64,000 nt of DNA from Parabacteroides goldsteinii (GTDB lineage Bacteria; Bacteroidota; Bacteroidia; Bacteroidales; Tannerellaceae), in the NCBI RefSeq assembly GCF_015550595.1, contig NZ_JADNBB010000017.1:1-64000 (forward strand), in the 5' to 3' direction. The position numbers and the translations under genes were made by a program. Under the pieces are notes generated by a model. It was not told the origin of the DNA and made no database searches. It saw only the letters and a list, made by a program, of their open reading frames with translations. Numbering within the stretch: the stretch's first letter is position 1; each line of letters begins with the position of its first letter. Below are positions 54,389 to 62,153 of the stretch, in pieces.

Positions 54389-54682
54389 CTAGTTACGCAG
54401 ATAGTCACCCAAAGATGAAATGTTAAGTATATCTTTTGCCAGATCATAATCTACATAGAGCCGTTTGGATCCAGCAATAATAAAATACTAGCTACCATCT
54501 TGCTGTATCTCATAAGTAGCGGGTGAAGCCTGTTTAGTGGTTTCCGATACATATATAATAGAAAGAAGGTACTCTTTATCGCTCCGATAAATGATTATCG
54601 TAGGATTCAGATTAACGCTTTCCCATGTGCCGACAATGGAAAACAGGTTGAAGGACGGGTAATCTTCTTTAGTTCTTTTCAT
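54389..54682 (-). pseudogene. DUF3876-like gene interrupted by an in-frame TAG
   Basis: The frame from MKRTKEDYPSFNLF (54682) reads SIVGTWESVNLNPTIIIY, typical of DUF3876, and stops at TAG (54488-54490). The same frame continues with YFIIAGSKRLYVDYDLA and ends at TAG 54389, giving the expected family C-terminus. Only one codon breaks an otherwise complete protein of about 98 aa. It overlaps the upstream HTH gene by 14 bp. A recent nonsense mutation, a sequencing error or readthrough are the options. Confidence 0.65.
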
Positions 54683-54983
54683 AAGGCATAATTTGTTTGG
54701 GTGATTGATTTTGTGTTTCACTGTCCGCAATAATTCTTTCAATATCGGAAGACTTGTAAAAAATCTTACTCCCGATTTGAGAATAAGCCAACCGCCCACT
54801 ACTTCGGTAATATTGCAGCGTTCGTTTACTAAAGCCCAACAACAGGCAAACTTCCTGACTATCCAGCCAGTTTTCTACTTTCTGGGTATGAGTGTTACAC
54901 AAACTTTCTATCCGTTTGGCAAACTCGGTGAACCGTTCGCAGACACACGAAAAAGTTCTTTTTTCAATGGTTACTACTTCCAT
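54669..54983 (-). CDS. Helix-turn-helix protein (HTH_17)
   Basis: About 104 aa from MEVVTIEKRTFSCV. WLDSQEVCLLLGFSKRTLQYYRSSGRLAY and SKIFYKSSDIERIIAD form the winged HTH. It resembles the protein at 4021-4317 (acid/aromatic N-terminus, WLD entry to the HTH). The start at 54983 is chosen because the longer ORF adds an unlikely leader. It heads the HTH/DUF3876 pair. Confidence 0.75.
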   Translation of the reverse strand: MEVVTIEKRTFSCVCERFTEFAKRIESLCNTHTQKVENWLDSQEVCLLLGFSKRTLQYYRSSGRLAYSQIGSKIFYKSSDIERIIADSETQNQSPKQIMPYEKN

Positions 54984-55299
54984 ACTTTCATTTTTTAATG
55001 GTTTATAAAACATGTTGATTAAACTTTCACCAGCAAATGAAAGAAGAATCAAGAGACGTTTTCAAAACTGTCTGGAAGTGGTAGAATGTGACTATATATG
55101 GCTTCTTCCAAAAATTTAAAAGCCAGATATATAATTGAAATATGCTTTGTTATTAGGAAATACTAGATTAATATCAAAAGTAGATTTTAAGTCTCCACAC
55201 CTGCGCTATGCTTCGGGTTATATTCTAGTTTAAGACTTGCACAAACTGGATAATACACTGATAGAGTTAATGTTATTAATCCGTCTCAGAAAAAATATT

Positions 55300-56085
55300 T
55301 TATTGAATCGAGCTGTTTAATAAGCCCAACCTTTGAGCAATATTAACAGCTTCAATAGAATTGTTTGCTTTTAATTTTAATAGTATGTTTTGCCTATGAG
55401 TGTTTATTGTATTGATACTAACATTTAAAGAGTTTGCAATTTCTTTGCTTAATAAGCCTTGTTTCATTAATTGCAAGACGCTCAACTCCCTATTGGTCAA
55501 TGGTTCTTCTAAGGTATCTGACAAATCAATAAATATCTGTTCTCCTGTTTCAAAATTATATAGGTGGCTTTTGGTTATTTCTGATTCATGACTTGCATCA
55601 ACATCAATAACCGAAAGCATAAGCCAAATATTACCAGATTTATCCAATTCTATTGCTTGCTCCTGTTCAATAATACGGATATATTCACCACGTACATTTT
55701 TTACTCTCATCTCATGTACCATCTTGTGCTTCATTTTTTCTTCTGCGGAAAGACTACTTAATAAAGAGTAGATTTTCTTTCTAACAAGCAGGCCGTAATA
55801 TATATCACCCGGATGAATAATTTTTAAGACTGGTTCATGTCCATTGATAAATAACCTTTCAGAGTCAATTCCGTATGATTGAGGGATATTATTTGATACA
55901 AAAACGAATTTTTTAGTGCAGCAATCAAAGACCAGCACAATACTATGAGTTAATTCCGACAATTTGAGCCAATCTGCTCTTTTCCGTTCTATAACAGAGT
56001 AATCCAACTCATTGATAAAAGCACTTGATGTTGGCAGAATATTTTCGACTGCTTTTTCTATTTTATCTATTGATTCATTTTTCAT
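55300..56085 (-). CDS. PAS-LuxR transcriptional regulator
   Basis: A 261-aa protein. A PAS-like sensor spans about 40-175 (SIVLVFDCCTKKFVFVSNNI, IHPGDI). The C-terminal LuxR HTH is LTNRELSVLQLMKQGLLSKEIANSLNVSINTINTHRQNILLKL. Two Cys (CC) in the PAS may be redox or ligand sensitive. It is divergent from the SRPBCC gene with a consensus-like promoter between, so it is the likely controller of 56253-57417. Confidence 0.82.
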   Translation of the reverse strand: MKNESIDKIEKAVENILPTSSAFINELDYSVIERKRADWLKLSELTHSIVLVFDCCTKKFVFVSNNIPQSYGIDSERLFINGHEPVLKIIHPGDIYYGLLVRKKIYSLLSSLSAEEKMKHKMVHEMRVKNVRGEYIRIIEQEQAIELDKSGNIWLMLSVIDVDASHESEITKSHLYNFETGEQIFIDLSDTLEEPLTNRELSVLQLMKQGLLSKEIANSLNVSINTINTHRQNILLKLKANNSIEAVNIAQRLGLLNSSIQ

Positions 56086-56131
56086 ACCTCACATTTTCAG
56101 TCTATTAAGTCTTTCCTCATTATAAATGACT

Positions 56132-56172
56132 ATTGTAACAGTTAAGGCTTGCCTATAACTTTGCACAAAGTT
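56132..56172 (+). promoter_or_regulatory. Promoter with overlapping 16-bp palindrome
   Basis: ATTG (56132-56135), 20 nt, TAACTTTG (56156-56163). AACTTTGCACAAAGTT (56157-56172) is a palindrome covering the -7 element and probably the start site, so it may be an operator of the flanking LuxR regulator. Confidence 0.5.
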
Positions 56173-56252
56173 AATAAATTAATAATGAATAACATGTGTA
56201 GGGTTACATATAGTTATTCATGCCAATAATAAACAATTAAAAACTATCAATT

Positions 56253-56744
56253 ATGATTCAGAAAGTTAAGTTAATAACACGTGAAGGTAAAAAAGTTATG
56301 GGCTACCGAGTTACTGTTACTTCGGATTTTCATTCTAACATAGAGAATATATGGGATAAAATTCAAGATATTGATACTTTGAGAGAAATTTGTAAACCTA
56401 AAGCTAGTTTTATTGCTTGTGATGATTCTCCTATACAGTGGAAAGAAGGCAAAACTTTTGTTTTCAAAATGTACTTGCATGGCTTTTTGCCAGTAGGTAG
56501 GCATACAATTAATGTTGTCAAGATGGATAAAACGTCACGAGAAATAGATACAAAAGAATATGATAATACTGTAGTCATTTGGAATCACTATATTAAGATG
56601 GAAGAAATAAGCCAACAAGTAACCCGATATACTGACACTGTGGATTTATATGCAGGTTGTTTAACGTCTATTGCTGCATGGTGGACTTTGAAATTTTATA
56701 AGCACAGACAACGCAAATGGCAAGAGATAGCTAAAAGTTTATAA
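56253..56744 (+). CDS. SRPBCC-fold (START/polyketide cyclase-like) protein
   Basis: A 163-aa protein with a HSNIENIWDKIQDIDTLREIC opening and a curved sheet region (FVFKMYLHGFLPVGRHTINVV). TRYTDTVDLYAGCLTSIAAWW follows with a C-terminal helix. This order fits the Bet v1-like ligand-binding fold. No catalytic residues can be named. It is 31 bp upstream of the RteC gene, and the pair is probably controlled by the LuxR protein. Confidence 0.65.
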   Translation: MIQKVKLITREGKKVMGYRVTVTSDFHSNIENIWDKIQDIDTLREICKPKASFIACDDSPIQWKEGKTFVFKMYLHGFLPVGRHTINVVKMDKTSREIDTKEYDNTVVIWNHYIKMEEISQQVTRYTDTVDLYAGCLTSIAAWWTLKFYKHRQRKWQEIAKSL

Positions 56745-56775
56745 ATTCATATAGAGCGATAAAAAACAGAAAGCC

Positions 56776-57417
56776 ATGTCAGATTGGGATTTAACTGAAA
56801 AACGTATATATAAATTGCTAAGACATCCATACCAATTAGATAAGTCTGTTGTTGAAGATATGGCTTCTGCTTATTTGGAATTTGTGGAGGAGCTCTTTGA
56901 TTACCTGAATAGAATAGGTGACAATAAAATACGAATTAGACAGCTTAATATGAGTTATATTGACTTTGGAACACTTAAAGCGTTGGAAGAATCATGTCCC
57001 ACAGAAAACAGTAAGTTGAAATTGGTTTTTCTGGATAAGTTGTTATCGTTGATAAATATGGAACAGGAACTAATTTATCGACAGATGGAGTATCCTAAAT
57101 TTTTTATCAATATTGAATCTGAATGGAAATCACCATTTTATCTAAATAATGAAGTAATAAAACTCGTAGATATGATGGAGCTAGTTTGTGGTATTTTCTA
57201 TATATCGAATGGTGTTATTCGCATAGATCATAAGGAAATCTTTCTTAGCGATGTAGCTCGTATCTTTGAAAAGATGTTTAATATAAATTTTGGTGATATT
57301 TATAAGAAAGAAAGTGCAGTAATCAAACGAAAGCCAATGAAAATAACTGAATTTCTCGATAGGTTGAAAGCTGTCATTATCCAGAAGAGTAAAGATGAAG
57401 GTTACTATCATTCATAA
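56776..57417 (+). CDS. rteC: RteC-domain protein
   Basis: A 213-aa protein with the RteC C-terminal features: KLVDMMELVCGIFYISNGVIRIDHKEIFLSDVARIFEKMFNINFGDIYKK, then FLDRLKAVIIQKSKDEGYYHS. It is shorter than the copy at 12368-13216. In CTnDOT, RteC activates excision genes. Here it precedes an HTH gene and the mobilisation region. Confidence 0.75.
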   Translation: MSDWDLTEKRIYKLLRHPYQLDKSVVEDMASAYLEFVEELFDYLNRIGDNKIRIRQLNMSYIDFGTLKALEESCPTENSKLKLVFLDKLLSLINMEQELIYRQMEYPKFFINIESEWKSPFYLNNEVIKLVDMMELVCGIFYISNGVIRIDHKEIFLSDVARIFEKMFNINFGDIYKKESAVIKRKPMKITEFLDRLKAVIIQKSKDEGYYHS

Positions 57418-57570
57418 AGTATAAAGTAATTTAATCTGAAAATCAATCATATACATGCAATTTATGAGGGAGTACCACTGGTATTCCCCTAACTTATTTA
57501 CACTCATTTGCCGAACTTTGCTTCATCAATCGATTGAAAACAAGAATGTTGAACTTAAAAATTAAGCAAA

Positions 57571-57903
57571 ATGTATATAGACAACGAAAACTTCGAGAGG
57601 TGGATGGAGAAACTATCCAAGAAACTCACTGAAATCGGACAAGACTTGAAATCACTCATCAATACTGATACGGTACTAGATGATAATGAGAAAATTCTCG
57701 ATAATCAAGATTTAGCTTTTCTTTTGAAAGTATCTTTCCGAACTCTTCAACGCTACAGAGTAAATAAACAACTTCCTTATTTCACTATCGGAAGGAAAAC
57801 CTATTATCGGGCTGTAGATATTCGAGCTTTTGTTCGTGAACGTGCTGATTCTCAAACCTACAAACAGTTTGAAAAAGCCAATCAGTTGGCTAATCAACCT
57901 TGA
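57571..57903 (+). CDS. Helix-turn-helix protein, mob-proximal
   Basis: A 110-aa protein with N-terminus MYIDNENFERWMEKLSKKL, then LDNQDLAFLLKVSFRTLQRYRVNKQLPYF and RKTYYRAVDIRAFVRE. It is a clear homologue of 9346-9654, including the MYID.ENFE.WME opening. It lies directly before the oriT-like region, so it may regulate transfer or excision. Confidence 0.75.
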   Translation: MYIDNENFERWMEKLSKKLTEIGQDLKSLINTDTVLDDNEKILDNQDLAFLLKVSFRTLQRYRVNKQLPYFTIGRKTYYRAVDIRAFVRERADSQTYKQFEKANQLANQP

Positions 57904-57963
57904 TAGCAAAAAGTAGCAGAGGAAAGAAGCCAGTGTTCAGGCTATTCCTCTATGTTACTACCC

Positions 57964-58150
57964 CAATTTAGCACAAACAGCTTCACCTATCGGTTCAGCC
58001 CGTTTCGCTAAATTGAGCAAGAGGGAACTGGACAAGTCCTGTTCTTTCCTCTTGCTCTGCGAGGCAAAGCCTTCGGCTTTAGCGTGTTACAAGAACACGC
58101 TGTAATGACACCTGTAATAAGCATTTTCTTTTCAATGCTTATTATCAGGT
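57964..58150. other. Array of five hairpins upstream of the mob genes, oriT candidate
   Basis: Successive inverted repeats are: CAATTTAGC/GCTAAATTG (57964-57972, 58007-58015); AGCAAGAGG/CCTCTTGCT (58016-58024, 58048-58056); AAAGCC-TTC-GGCTTT (58066-58080); AGCGTGTT/AACACGCT (58081-58088, 58094-58101); and an ACCTG...AAGCATT arm pairing with AATGCTT...CAGGT (58110-58150, one bulge). No gene fits here. The location just before BfmA and a DUF5712 relaxase-like gene suggests the transfer origin. Confidence 0.5.
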
Positions 58151-58187
58151 ATTTATCTATTCATATTTCTATAAAAAAGTAATTACC

Positions 58188-58772
58188 ATGCCAAACAGCA
58201 ATCGAAAAACGATATTCACTACCATTTCCATTGACAAGGAAACGGCAGCTTTGGTAGAGAAGATATGCAAACGCTATTCACTGAAAAAGAGTGAAGTTGT
58301 AAAACTGGCGTTCGGATATATAGACAGGGCACATATCAACCCATCCGAAGCCCCTGAATCGGTAAAATCGGAACTGGCGAAAATAAATAAGAGACAGGAT
58401 GATATTATCCGCTTTATCCGTCACTATGAGGAAGAACAACTGAATCCCATGATACGGGTAACAAATGCTATCGCTTTGCGTTTCGATACCATCGGAAAAA
58501 CTTTGGAAACTCTTATTATCTCTCAACTAGAATCTAATCAGGAGAGACAAACAGTCGTACTTAAAAAGCTAAGTGAACAGTTCTGTAATCATGCCGATGT
58601 GATAAACAACCAGTCAAAACAGATAAACGCACTCTACCAGATACACCAACGGGATTATAAAAAGTTACTCCACCTGATACAACTCTATTCGGAACTTTCT
58701 GCTTGCGGTGTGATGGATAGCAAAAAGAAAGATAACCTGAAAGCTGAAATTATCAATCTGATAAGTACATAG
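58188..58772 (+). CDS. BfmA/BtgA-family mobilisation protein
   Basis: A 194-aa protein. An RHH-like N-terminus (TIFTTISIDKETAALVEKICKRYSLKKSEVVKLAFGYI) is followed by a long helical region (KINKRQDDIIRFIRHYEEEQL...). This matches BfmA/BtgA accessory proteins of Bacteroides mobilisable elements, which bind oriT with the relaxase. It lies 4 bp before the DUF5712 gene. Confidence 0.82.
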   Translation: MPNSNRKTIFTTISIDKETAALVEKICKRYSLKKSEVVKLAFGYIDRAHINPSEAPESVKSELAKINKRQDDIIRFIRHYEEEQLNPMIRVTNAIALRFDTIGKTLETLIISQLESNQERQTVVLKKLSEQFCNHADVINNQSKQINALYQIHQRDYKKLLHLIQLYSELSACGVMDSKKKDNLKAEIINLIST

Positions 58773-58776
58773 GATT

Positions 58777-59694
58777 ATGCACATAGACTTTGCCCCGTCA
58801 TCGAACGGCACATATAATAATGTTGGTAGTAGCCGACAACTAGCTAATTATTTGGAACATGAGGATTTGGAACGCATGGAAAAAGGTATCTATACCGAAG
58901 GCTTTTTCAATCTAAAAGATGATAATATCTATAAGTCAAAGGTGATAAAGGATATAGATACAAATATCGGAAAACTCCTGAAAACAGATGCTAAGTTCTA
59001 CGCTATCCATGTCAGTCCATCGGAAAAGGAACTTAGAGCAATGGGCAATACAGAACAGCAACAAGCCGAAGCAATGAAGCATTATATCCGTGAAGTGTTT
59101 ATTCCTGAATACGCAAGTAATTTCTATAAAGAGCTATCCGCCTCGGATATAAAATTTTACGGTAAGATCCATTTCTCCCGAAATAGATCGAGCAATGAAC
59201 TGAATATGCACTGTCATTTGATTATAAGCCGTAAAGATCAAGCCAATAAAAAGAAACTTTCACCGCTTACTAACCATAAGAATACTAAGAAAGGCACTGT
59301 AACGGGAGGTTTTGACCGTATAAGTCTGTTCCAACAAGTGGAACAAGGCTTTGATAAACTGTTCGGTTATCAACGACAACAAACAGAATCTTTTGACTAC
59401 CATAATGCTATGAAGAACAGTTCTATATCCGAGCAGCTTAAACTACAGAAACAAAATTCTCAACACAGCAAAAGAAAAATAGAAATCATTCAAGAAAACT
59501 TGTTTTCTATCAATCTTGAAAATAAAAATACACGAAAGCAAGAAAATAAAACTTATACAAATTCGTCTTTCAATCAAAAAAATAATCAAATATCCGATGT
59601 ATCAATTTGTTTTAATTCATCAAAAGCAAATTTTTCATATGGTTCCGAAGAATATATACAAAAAGTCAAAAAGAAGAAAAAACGTAAATTATAA
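58777..59694 (+). CDS. DUF5712 (BfmB/BtgB-like) mobilisation relaxase
   Basis: A 305-aa protein. It has an N-terminal Tyr (NGTYNNVGSSRQLANYLEHEDLE), KFYAIHVSPSEKEL and HFSRNRSSNELNMHCHLIISRKD. The HxH pair is the likely metal-binding signature of a Mob/Pre-like relaxase. A low-complexity Gln/Asn/Lys C-terminus follows. With BfmA it nicks oriT for transfer by a helper ICE. Its stop abuts the convergent E2-like gene. Confidence 0.78.
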   Translation: MHIDFAPSSNGTYNNVGSSRQLANYLEHEDLERMEKGIYTEGFFNLKDDNIYKSKVIKDIDTNIGKLLKTDAKFYAIHVSPSEKELRAMGNTEQQQAEAMKHYIREVFIPEYASNFYKELSASDIKFYGKIHFSRNRSSNELNMHCHLIISRKDQANKKKLSPLTNHKNTKKGTVTGGFDRISLFQQVEQGFDKLFGYQRQQTESFDYHNAMKNSSISEQLKLQKQNSQHSKRKIEIIQENLFSINLENKNTRKQENKTYTNSSFNQKNNQISDVSICFNSSKANFSYGSEEYIQKVKKKKKRKL

Positions 59695-60351
59695 TCACTT
59701 TTTTTCTATATGATTGCATATTAGTGTTGTTAATAATAGAAATTTGAAATCTTCCATTAGCCTGTCAAGCGAGATTTCTTTCAATCTATAAACAGATAAC
59801 AAATGGCATTTTTTATATTTAATATTACTGCCACAGAAACACTTTTCATAAGGTTTCAGTCGTTTATAAAAATAACATTTAAACCCTTCTATGATAATGT
59901 TGAGATCTTTGGTATTAAAAAGTTCCTGATAAAATTGAATTACGCCATCATATCCATGTTGATAATCACCATTAGCCCATTTACCATTAACCTCAAAATA
60001 AATCTGATTGGCAAAAAAAGGAATAACATATTCAAATATGAATTCTTTTATTGTTATTCCTCTTTTACATCTTATATCTTCTTCTTGAGTTATACAAACA
60101 CAACAAGCTCCATTCTTATAAATATGCCTATCTATTATATGTGGAATTTTATGTCCACTCTCATATAATATTGGGAATTCATATGGATATTTTAAAGGTA
60201 TTGTGATTTTTATATTAAAACTTGAATAATATCTGTCTTCATTATCATAGATATCAATTTCGCCAACTAAAGTTCTAGAAGCATACTTGAGTTTTGGAAA
60301 TATCTCTAAAATGCTCTCTATGTCAACATCTAATTTATCCTTTTCTATCAT
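59695..60351 (-). CDS. E2-like (UBC-fold) protein with C-terminal SEC-C zinc motif
   Basis: A 218-aa protein. The UBC core has strands around FNIKITIPLKYPYEFPIL (46-62), where YPYEFP matches the E2 PxxxP turn. DRHIYKNGACCVCI (74-87) aligns with the E2 active-site stretch (...NGSICLDI in yeast-type E2s), placing the catalytic Cys at 84 with extra Cys at 83 and 86. FEVNGKWANGDYQHGYDG (119-136) follows, as in bacterial E2-like proteins. The SEC-C motif is CFCGSNIKYKKCH (Cys171, 173, 182, His183). There is no E1 or JAB gene nearby. Its start overlaps the cyclase stop by 17 bp, so it belongs to the Pycsar operon. Confidence 0.7.
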   Translation of the reverse strand: MIEKDKLDVDIESILEIFPKLKYASRTLVGEIDIYDNEDRYYSSFNIKITIPLKYPYEFPILYESGHKIPHIIDRHIYKNGACCVCITQEEDIRCKRGITIKEFIFEYVIPFFANQIYFEVNGKWANGDYQHGYDGVIQFYQELFNTKDLNIIIEGFKCYFYKRLKPYEKCFCGSNIKYKKCHLLSVYRLKEISLDRLMEDFKFLLLTTLICNHIEKK

Positions 60352-61357
60352 TATAATAAGGTCTGTTAGTTGATGCTATTTCTTTCAGTAAATTTGGACT
60401 ATTTAAACTGAGAGAAGATGGTAAATCTGTTTTAATATTAATTTTGCCTGTATATGATGTTGATACAAAATTTTGCTTTTTAAGAAACATCATCCAGTCA
60501 AATATGAATTGTCCATAATAAAATCCTTGTTCTCGATTCTCGAAAATGTACCTTTTTTCATCAACAGGTTCATATAATGATATATCTAAAGAAGTCGTAT
60601 CAATTATATTCTTTCCAATTATAATCTGATTCGATTTAGCATATCCCTGCATTTTTGATGCTAAACTTGTATAAAGACTATAAGTCGCTATTTCACTTAT
60701 ATTATCGACTCCTGCCATAGCCCAAAGAACGTCATCCATTCCACCAAAATCGACTCCAATTCTAGTATAAATAGGATCTAATCCTTTTTGTTCAAATAAA
60801 ATCTTTACCTCATTTTTTATAAAATACGTAAATAGGCTTAATGCTGTTAGTGCATGTAATGTAGCTTTTTTCTCCTCTAAACCCTTTCTTCCAAAATAAA
60901 TAAAAACTCCATCTCCTTGAAGACGCTGAACAAAACCGCCAAAAAGGCAACAAACATTAATTGCAAGTAATTGTATTGCATTCGTTATAATATAAACAGT
61001 CTCATTATTGTATTTATTAAAAAGTCCTGTTGAATTTTTTATATCAATAAAAGCTGATACAATATAATGCTTTTCTGTTTCTGTAGTGCCCTTCAGATAT
61101 CTAAAATCAGGATGATTCCCTATCTCAGGGTTTGAGATAATCATTGCTCCTAAATCAGAAGCAACTTTCGTTAATGTACTATTACTTAAACTCAACCCAT
61201 TTTTATCCTTCAAATACGCATTCACAGAATACCTATCTATTTCAGCAGAATCATAAAATTGACGTTGGGAGAAAGATTTAGTTATGTCTCTCATGTGTAC
61301 TGAATCATTATTCAACGCTCTTGCGATTACATTTTTATAATTTTCAAATATCTCCAT
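60335..61357 (-). CDS. pycC: Class III nucleotide cyclase, PycC-like (Pycsar)
   Basis: A 340-aa protein from MEIFENY (61357), chosen because the effector stop lies 8 nt upstream. An N-terminal helical part (1-95) precedes a cyclase domain. AFIDIKNSTG carries the first metal Asp (105), RLQGDGVFIYFG the second (149), and TRIGVDFGG (198-206) the late strand; ASKMQGYAKSNQIIIG follows. It would make cCMP or cUMP on phage infection; the base specificity cannot be told. Together with the DUF5706-like gene upstream it forms a Pycsar pair. Confidence 0.75.
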   Translation of the reverse strand: MEIFENYKNVIARALNNDSVHMRDITKSFSQRQFYDSAEIDRYSVNAYLKDKNGLSLSNSTLTKVASDLGAMIISNPEIGNHPDFRYLKGTTETEKHYIVSAFIDIKNSTGLFNKYNNETVYIITNAIQLLAINVCCLFGGFVQRLQGDGVFIYFGRKGLEEKKATLHALTALSLFTYFIKNEVKILFEQKGLDPIYTRIGVDFGGMDDVLWAMAGVDNISEIATYSLYTSLASKMQGYAKSNQIIIGKNIIDTTSLDISLYEPVDEKRYIFENREQGFYYGQFIFDWMMFLKKQNFVSTSYTGKINIKTDLPSSLSLNSPNLLKEIASTNRPYYNDRKG

Positions 61358-61365
61358 TTTGTTTT

Positions 61366-61860
61366 TTATTTTGTTATTAATAAGATGAAAATCCAAATAG
61401 CCAATAGAATGAATTCAAATGCAACCAAAAAACCTGCAATTCTAAGTTTTTTATATTTAGATGTGAGTCCTTTAGCTACACTATAGACTTGGGCACACAT
61501 ATCATCTAGAAGTTTTTCGTCTGCTTTTTTGTTTAATAAGATTTTATACTCGGAAAGAGAGATACAACTTGCTATGTCATCAAAGAAAAATACCGATTTT
61601 TTCTTTGATGACATAGCATTTTTCATATATGGGTTAATAGAAATTAACGTTATTAGTATACTTAATATTGACACTATAGCAATACTGATTAATAAAACAT
61701 TCATTATCTTACTGCACTCAAGATCTTTCAATATGGCAATTATGCCCCCTAAAACAACAGTATTTAGTGCCAAATATAGATTACTCTTATTTTGAGCACT
61801 GTCAATATAGCTATCAAGCCTTGTCAATATGAATTTCAAATTTTCAATTTTCTCATTCAT
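61366..61860 (-). CDS. pycTM: DUF5706-like membrane effector (PycTM type)
   Basis: A 164-aa protein. The N-terminal helix ENLKFILTRLDSYIDSAQNKSN leads to TM1 (YLALNTVVLGGIIAIL), TM2 (VLLISIAIVSILSILITLISI), a cytoplasmic loop (72-140), then TM3 (GFLVAFEFILLAIWIFILLI). This is the layout of Pycsar TM effectors, which disrupt the membrane when they bind cyclic pyrimidines. It is 9 nt upstream of pycC and 6 nt downstream of the 57-aa gene. Confidence 0.75.
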   Translation of the reverse strand: MNEKIENLKFILTRLDSYIDSAQNKSNLYLALNTVVLGGIIAILKDLECSKIMNVLLISIAIVSILSILITLISINPYMKNAMSSKKKSVFFFDDIASCISLSEYKILLNKKADEKLLDDMCAQVYSVAKGLTSKYKKLRIAGFLVAFEFILLAIWIFILLITK

Positions 61861-61866
61861 TTCTTA

Positions 61867-62040
61867 CTATTTTTCTTTTCTAACTCCCTTAAAAGGTTTA
61901 TGACTTGATGTCTTCACATCCATAAACAGTCCTGTCTCTGAATCTCGTTTTGTCCAAAGCCCATTTTTCGGATTTAGAACTTGAGAACGTTTCTTGACTG
62001 CTCCTTTTCTTGCATTGTCATTTGGTGGATTTGTTGCCAT
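61867..62040 (-). CDS. 57-aa basic protein heading the Pycsar operon
   Basis: A 57-aa protein, MATNPPNDNARKGAVKKRSQ..., ending KPFKGVRKEK. It is rich in Lys/Arg, Pro and Asn and has no TM. It has an ordinary ATG, and its stop is 6 nt before the effector start. The pattern PP.D..R.GAV..RSQ...P..G.W.KRD...G.FMD recalls small proteins I have seen near other defence genes, but I know no function. Coding is supported by operon spacing and amino acid pattern. Confidence 0.65.
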   Translation of the reverse strand: MATNPPNDNARKGAVKKRSQVLNPKNGLWTKRDSETGLFMDVKTSSHKPFKGVRKEK

Positions 62041-62064
62041 AATCACTCATTTTATATTGTTTCA

Positions 62065-62140
62065 TTTATATATGCTAAAGAAAATAAAGAAATTTCCATA
62101 GCTTACCGGAAATTTTCAGTAAATTTCGAGCATATATAAA
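62065..62140. promoter_or_regulatory. Nested dyad in the divergent promoter region of the defence cluster
   Basis: Outer arms TTTATATATGCT (62065-62076) and AGCATATATAAA (62129-62140) are exact inverted copies. Inner arms AAATTTCC (62090-62097) and GGAAATTT (62108-62115) are too, and both pairs share the same centre, 62102.5. The dyad fills most of the 113-bp gap between the two divergent start codons. It is a candidate operator for a regulator made by the plus-strand trio. AT-rich -7 boxes cannot be separated from it. Confidence 0.7.
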
Positions 62141-62153
62141 AAAAGAAAAATAG

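Noticed and set aside
54488-54490. TAG reassigned to an amino acid
   Set aside because: Many genes here end with TAG without readthrough; one codon is not evidence for recoding.
60335-61396. Longer cyclase start at 61396
   Set aside because: The first 13 codons only re-read the end of the effector gene in another frame; 61357 lies 8 nt after its stop.
59695-61860. CBASS instead of Pycsar
   Set aside because: The enzyme has class III cyclase metal motifs (FIDIKNST, GDGVFIYFG), not the GS/DxD nucleotidyltransferase motif of CD-NTases.
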